This document shows positions 61,401-64,000 of a stretch of 64,000 nt of DNA, piece by piece. The position numbers and the translations under genes were made by a program. The notes under the pieces were generated by a model, which saw nothing but the letters and a program-made list of their open reading frames with translations, had not been told where the DNA came from and searched no databases. How positions within the stretch are numbered: the stretch's first letter is position 1; each line of letters begins with the position of its first letter. The stretch is from Paenibacillus barcinonensis (GTDB taxonomy: Bacteria > Bacillota > Bacilli > Paenibacillales > Paenibacillaceae), in contig NZ_QJSW01000012.1 in assembly GCF_003217495.1 (NCBI RefSeq), positions 62,001 through 126,000 on the forward strand, in the 5' to 3' direction.

Positions 61401-64000
61401 ATAAAGACCCGAACAAATACGGGGTAATGAATTCATATGGTGTTAATTTTGAAGCCAAACTGGAGAATCTGTTCTCTATTAGCGCAGAGCTTGCCTTCAA
61501 ACGTGTTCCAGATGGTCGGATTATTCCTGACGTGATCGCGTTTGGATCAGACCTTCCTGATCCGGGTATCCGCATTAATCCGGCAACCAAAATCTCAAGT
61601 TTGCGCGGAGCGGTTCGTGAACTTGCCATGACCATTGCTGGCGGGACAGAGCGTTTGCCGCTCACACTTGAAGCAGGCATCGACATGGAGATTGGTCAGA
61701 AGCCTGCGGTCTTCTCAGGCAGTGTGGATCTGACACTGAAGGCGACTGGTTTCAAAGTGGTAGGCAAACTGGGCTTTGGCGAAGGCAGCAAGGTCATTCC
61801 AATGCTGACCGAAGCACTGATTCAGACGCAATGGGCCAGCCCGATGTTTATCCGTGCCCGTGCGCAGATTGATGTCGGTGGCTGGGATATTATTGTCGGC
61901 AGCGCCAGCTTGTTTATCGGTGAGAACCTGGAGAAGGGACGCGTCGATTTTGAAGGCATGGTCAGCTCCAAAATACAAGTGCCGCGATCTGTCCCGGTGG
62001 TTGGCGGTATGGGCTTTGGCGTTCGTGCCGGGGCTAATAACGACCAGTTATGGGCAGGCATCTCTCTGTTATTCCTGACGCTCGGCATCAAGTATTATTG
62101 GGGCGGCGGCATCTCGTTTATGACCGATGGATCGGCATTGGATAATGAAGCACTCGCTAATCTTGCGATTAATGATCCAGAGCAGGGACCACGCTTGTTG
62201 CAGATTGGGACAGGTATTACAACCTTGGCAACCTCATGGGAGAATGAAGAGCCTGAGCGTTACGAGATTCGATATACGGCTGTTGCAGAGGGTATTGATA
62301 TGATCGAGGACAGCTCGCAAAATCTGGGCATCGGCGGTATTCGCACGTCCAATGGAGGCAAGACTCATGTAATCCCGATGAACGGAGTCACAGGGGATGC
62401 GCTGCTGGAAGTGGAGTATTTTACAACAACCCGACCTACGCTCACCCTGAAACGAGATGACGGAAGTACGTACAATATCATCTTTGGGGAAGCATCGGAT
62501 ACAAATGCAACTGCATTTGAGCAGATCATCAAAGCTCCAAAAGAAGGCGACCTGAAGGGTGACGGTACAACTGTAACCAAGAAGGAAGAGCAGCAAGGCA
62601 CGGATGTACGCCGCATTTATATTGCAATTCCGCAAGAGGATGCCAAAACAGGCAGCTGGACCTTGACCTCCAGTCAATCCGTTAAGTCCAAGCTGATGAA
62701 CATTCCTGTACTCCCGGAACTCCGTTCTACGGGACTGGAAGTGAATGCGCAGGATGCGGATCAATTTACGGCACGCTGGACGGTGGATAATGCCTCGGCA
62801 GGGGATACGGTAGATTTGTACTTGTCTTCCGATCGCCTGCAAGGTGCAGTAACACCGGATGAGAAGGTTGATCCGGGTATTATGATTGCCAAAGGCATTG
62901 AAATCGAGAGTGCCGACATTGATGTAGACGGTCGTGCCTCGGGTGAGATGAATTTTGACGTGAAGCATATGGCGTATTTGGGGGGAGCCGATCTTCGGGG
63001 TCTGCTGCAGCAGGGCAAATATTATTTGCGAACTGAGCTCAAGACAGATATGGCGTTCTCCGTCCTGTCGTCTGAAGAGGTCTATACACTCATAGACCCG
63101 CTGGCTCCAGTGGCTGTGCCATTTGTGGAAACCAAGAGTATCGGTAACGGTATGCTCGATGTAACCTTCCCTGCAATCGCGAAAACCGTAGCGGAAGAGG
63201 CTGACGGGTTCATGTATATTCTGACTGCATCAGATGAGCAGGGACAGTTGTACGAGGCATTTGGAGAGGAAGGCTACAGTGAATCTGATCTGAAGGCCTC
63301 ACTCAAGGAGGGTCAATACCATGTGACGGTCGGCGGCTGGAATGCACTGGGGACTCCTAAGCTGGGAGCGGATGGAAAGGTGCTTCGCAATGCGGACGGT
63401 ACGATTGTAATGGAGGATAAGGAAGTCCGACATTCGGGGCTGGAGCCAGGCAAAACGTATCGCATCGGGGTGACCGTTGCGCGTAAACCGGCCTCGGATG
63501 ACAAGGGCAACCTGCGTCTGTCTACAACTACTTACAGTGAGGGGAAACGGCTTCCAGTTCCGACAGGCCCGTTACTCTCACTGAATAATAAACAAGTGGT
63601 GAACAACAAGGTGGAGATGGTGACTCGTTCGGGCGAGGTAACTGTCAACGCCGCTTCCGACCAGTCTAACGTGGTTGTGGAGGCATCTACAGATGATGCT
63701 GTGCTCGGAACCTATAATTTGGGCACAACAGATAAGATGAAATTTAACTTTGCGGTGGATGGCGTCTATGCGGTGCAGCTCAAGGCGAGAAATACCAGTA
63801 CGGGAGATACATCGGTAACGATGTTGTATATCACTGTAGACACGACGGCTCCAATGATCTATCTGGAATCGCCGTCTCAGGGTGAACGTACACAGGGAGG
63901 CAAGGCGCTCGTACAGGGTACGACCATGACTGATGCTGACATTACCGTAACGGATGCGGATAGCGACAAAACGTTGGCACAGTTTAAACCTGATGATAAC
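58406..64000 (+). CDS. Giant exported protein, 3' end outside the window
   Basis: Open from ATG 58406 (GGAAGGGG upstream) to the last base, at least 1865 aa, no stop and no frameshift in between. It starts with a signal peptide (AAVMLISVLPLHIAAAAVSA). The first ~500 residues look like a beta-rich carbohydrate-type domain; after that come several modules of unknown type, and near the window end an Ig-like DTTAPMIYLE motif. The gene starts 21 bases after the previous stop. Because the C-terminus is not seen, a cell-wall anchor (SLH or other) may lie beyond base 64000. Function unknown; an adhesin or polysaccharide-binding role is a guess. Confidence 0.85.
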   Translation, partial: MRRKNIIRMIAAMMAAVMLISVLPLHIAAAAVSAAGTTSIKNGFIKVTVDNASGRFSIRTEDGQPIRKKDNGVDMIFGGDNPETSFTTFKINGTDLIFGNPYKMAPNWTSEVTPPKVVTGNDGTQSLVTVWTVQGIRISQIITLLLKEDKDQGGNARVQYVVENTTDAKVEIGSRVLLDTSVGGNDGPAFQIGQNYSVPLTVERKLVHEPEKLGYDKNVDEQAYNLHKLPAYWVMRDKLEPGNPSATNVIAYGFNNLFEGGINIVDEMVVAHWANLAGTKWDYEPDENLDYTQDTNRYGTADTAVAYYWQPDTVQAGGQHTYELVYGLGEIVSPEKVFDVRFLDPTQKLETNEDETGYMRDGIFEVNTEIENLEMFGMNHSRVDVTLTLENGLNFVDEDGKELNTRSQKLSFRKDVPPEQAAQGVEFIPYKPGETVAAKWRVKGTGKAWPSTRQYMVTVSSPETEKKLETTISESKELPEAEIRAIYESSRAGFIFLPPVGELRKTLVYALSPEETFSKDEKYITLNLSNIAAYNVGNEATSTAANFDMYLVNVKNGDRYKVPVTRSVTTQPLGNGFAGDLKLIYRGGEKVKPDGTTLEVLNDSVLPLGEYAVQLDYKDKTIPELSEALSFTTSQTFAVTDNEENRVRKAGILAVYKTKLDLNAGAGDKAAFADALPWTYGNLTDAQFKTRLEQDRARFTAAKQEMVTASRKLDPALDIAGALNAAESPVYAVQTFEDEKSFDRFKNELDEDEEQEVVLEVRGKIVQSGTGVNAQYTVQSDTEPAILNQSVAYKGKDLTISTGKFPLADRLKANTDTPFLQSLFVGGDGTLSVANSGFVFHSGEWTVDFYNGFDKSLGTESKLSDEEQAWEEGRNPEDPTLNGTLTWANGMIGDALNPYRTLLVSYVYFNKHTLFTTPSFSLNGFGLKLNDFILRQDGVSFGGAIKMFIVDGEVKNVMFNKSGFVGIESALKFQLDNSIGLFKPDSEDSIKGGIDVTHYKDPNKYGVMNSYGVNFEAKLENLFSISAELAFKRVPDGRIIPDVIAFGSDLPDPGIRINPATKISSLRGAVRELAMTIAGGTERLPLTLEAGIDMEIGQKPAVFSGSVDLTLKATGFKVVGKLGFGEGSKVIPMLTEALIQTQWASPMFIRARAQIDVGGWDIIVGSASLFIGENLEKGRVDFEGMVSSKIQVPRSVPVVGGMGFGVRAGANNDQLWAGISLLFLTLGIKYYWGGGISFMTDGSALDNEALANLAINDPEQGPRLLQIGTGITTLATSWENEEPERYEIRYTAVAEGIDMIEDSSQNLGIGGIRTSNGGKTHVIPMNGVTGDALLEVEYFTTTRPTLTLKRDDGSTYNIIFGEASDTNATAFEQIIKAPKEGDLKGDGTTVTKKEEQQGTDVRRIYIAIPQEDAKTGSWTLTSSQSVKSKLMNIPVLPELRSTGLEVNAQDADQFTARWTVDNASAGDTVDLYLSSDRLQGAVTPDEKVDPGIMIAKGIEIESADIDVDGRASGEMNFDVKHMAYLGGADLRGLLQQGKYYLRTELKTDMAFSVLSSEEVYTLIDPLAPVAVPFVETKSIGNGMLDVTFPAIAKTVAEEADGFMYILTASDEQGQLYEAFGEEGYSESDLKASLKEGQYHVTVGGWNALGTPKLGADGKVLRNADGTIVMEDKEVRHSGLEPGKTYRIGVTVARKPASDDKGNLRLSTTTYSEGKRLPVPTGPLLSLNNKQVVNNKVEMVTRSGEVTVNAASDQSNVVVEASTDDAVLGTYNLGTTDKMKFNFAVDGVYAVQLKARNTSTGDTSVTMLYITVDTTAPMIYLESPSQGERTQGGKALVQGTTMTDADITVTDADSDKTLAQFKPDDN

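Noticed and set aside
56800..63600. Long antisense open frames opposite the giant surface genes.
   Set aside because: They follow the codon periodicity of the plus-strand genes and lack ribosome sites.

Overview
The window looks like a chromosomal segment from an endospore-former of the Paenibacillaceae, most likely Paenibacillus. This rests on moderate GC, strong AGGAGG-type ribosome binding sites, many GTG/TTG starts, an S-layer-homology (SLH) surface protein, very large hybrid kinases with 7TMR-DISM sensors paired with REC-wHTH-BTAD regulators, and Firmicute-type small families (DUF4317, DUF4256, holin-like toxin). No rRNA, tRNA, CRISPR array or intact insertion sequence was seen.

Region 1 (1-9118) is a tight, all-plus operon: a GT-B glycosyltransferase, two radical SAM proteins with short 'twitch/SPASM-like' C-termini, an ABC ATPase with two 6-TM permeases, an FkbM methyltransferase, a Zn-ribbon class I methyltransferase and, in noticeably AT-richer DNA, a papain/BtrH-like protein. 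It looks like the export and tailoring part of a natural-product cluster whose core genes lie upstream of base 1. No precursor peptide fits in the gaps, so the product class is open.

Region 2 (9119-19400) is mixed housekeeping and accessory DNA: a tandem-GNAT protein, a Zn-ribbon/TM/leucine-rich-repeat protein, a GNAT gene broken by one in-frame stop, a TetR-hydrolase-SRPBCC group with a shared operator-like motif, a prenyltransferase-fold protein, a DUF2536-like gene, a broken DinB gene and a tRNA-dihydrouridine synthase.

Region 3 (19400-27400) holds a giant hybrid kinase, its REC-wHTH-BTAD regulator and a cohesin/Ig/NHL/SLH surface protein. Region 6 (48000-64000) repeats the plan in another arrangement: a paralogous regulator and kinase on the minus strand, divergent from a secreted protease gene followed by two enormous exported Ig-like proteins, the last running off the window. 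Both surface-gene promoters carry TTTTGT direct repeats with an 11-bp period, each placed 12 bp upstream of the -10 box. This is the geometry known for SARP-type winged helices and suggests two parallel surface-remodelling circuits.

Region 4 (27400-40150) contains a small SF0329-like protein, a YcaQ-family protein, a MetE-like methyltransferase, a GNAT, a TVP38-type membrane protein, an OmpR-type two-component system, DUF4256, and a MerR regulator controlling a heterodimeric multidrug ABC exporter through a textbook 19-bp-spacer promoter.

Region 5 (40150-48000) contains an orphan, oversized flagellin, a type B carboxylesterase divergent from an AraC regulator, a small CxxC protein with a GH27 alpha-galactosidase, and DUF4317. 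Two copies of a structured ~230-bp element (28078-28306 and 46437-46667) each encode a 26-aa holin-like peptide on the minus strand opposite a putative plus-strand RNA, like type I toxin-antitoxin loci.
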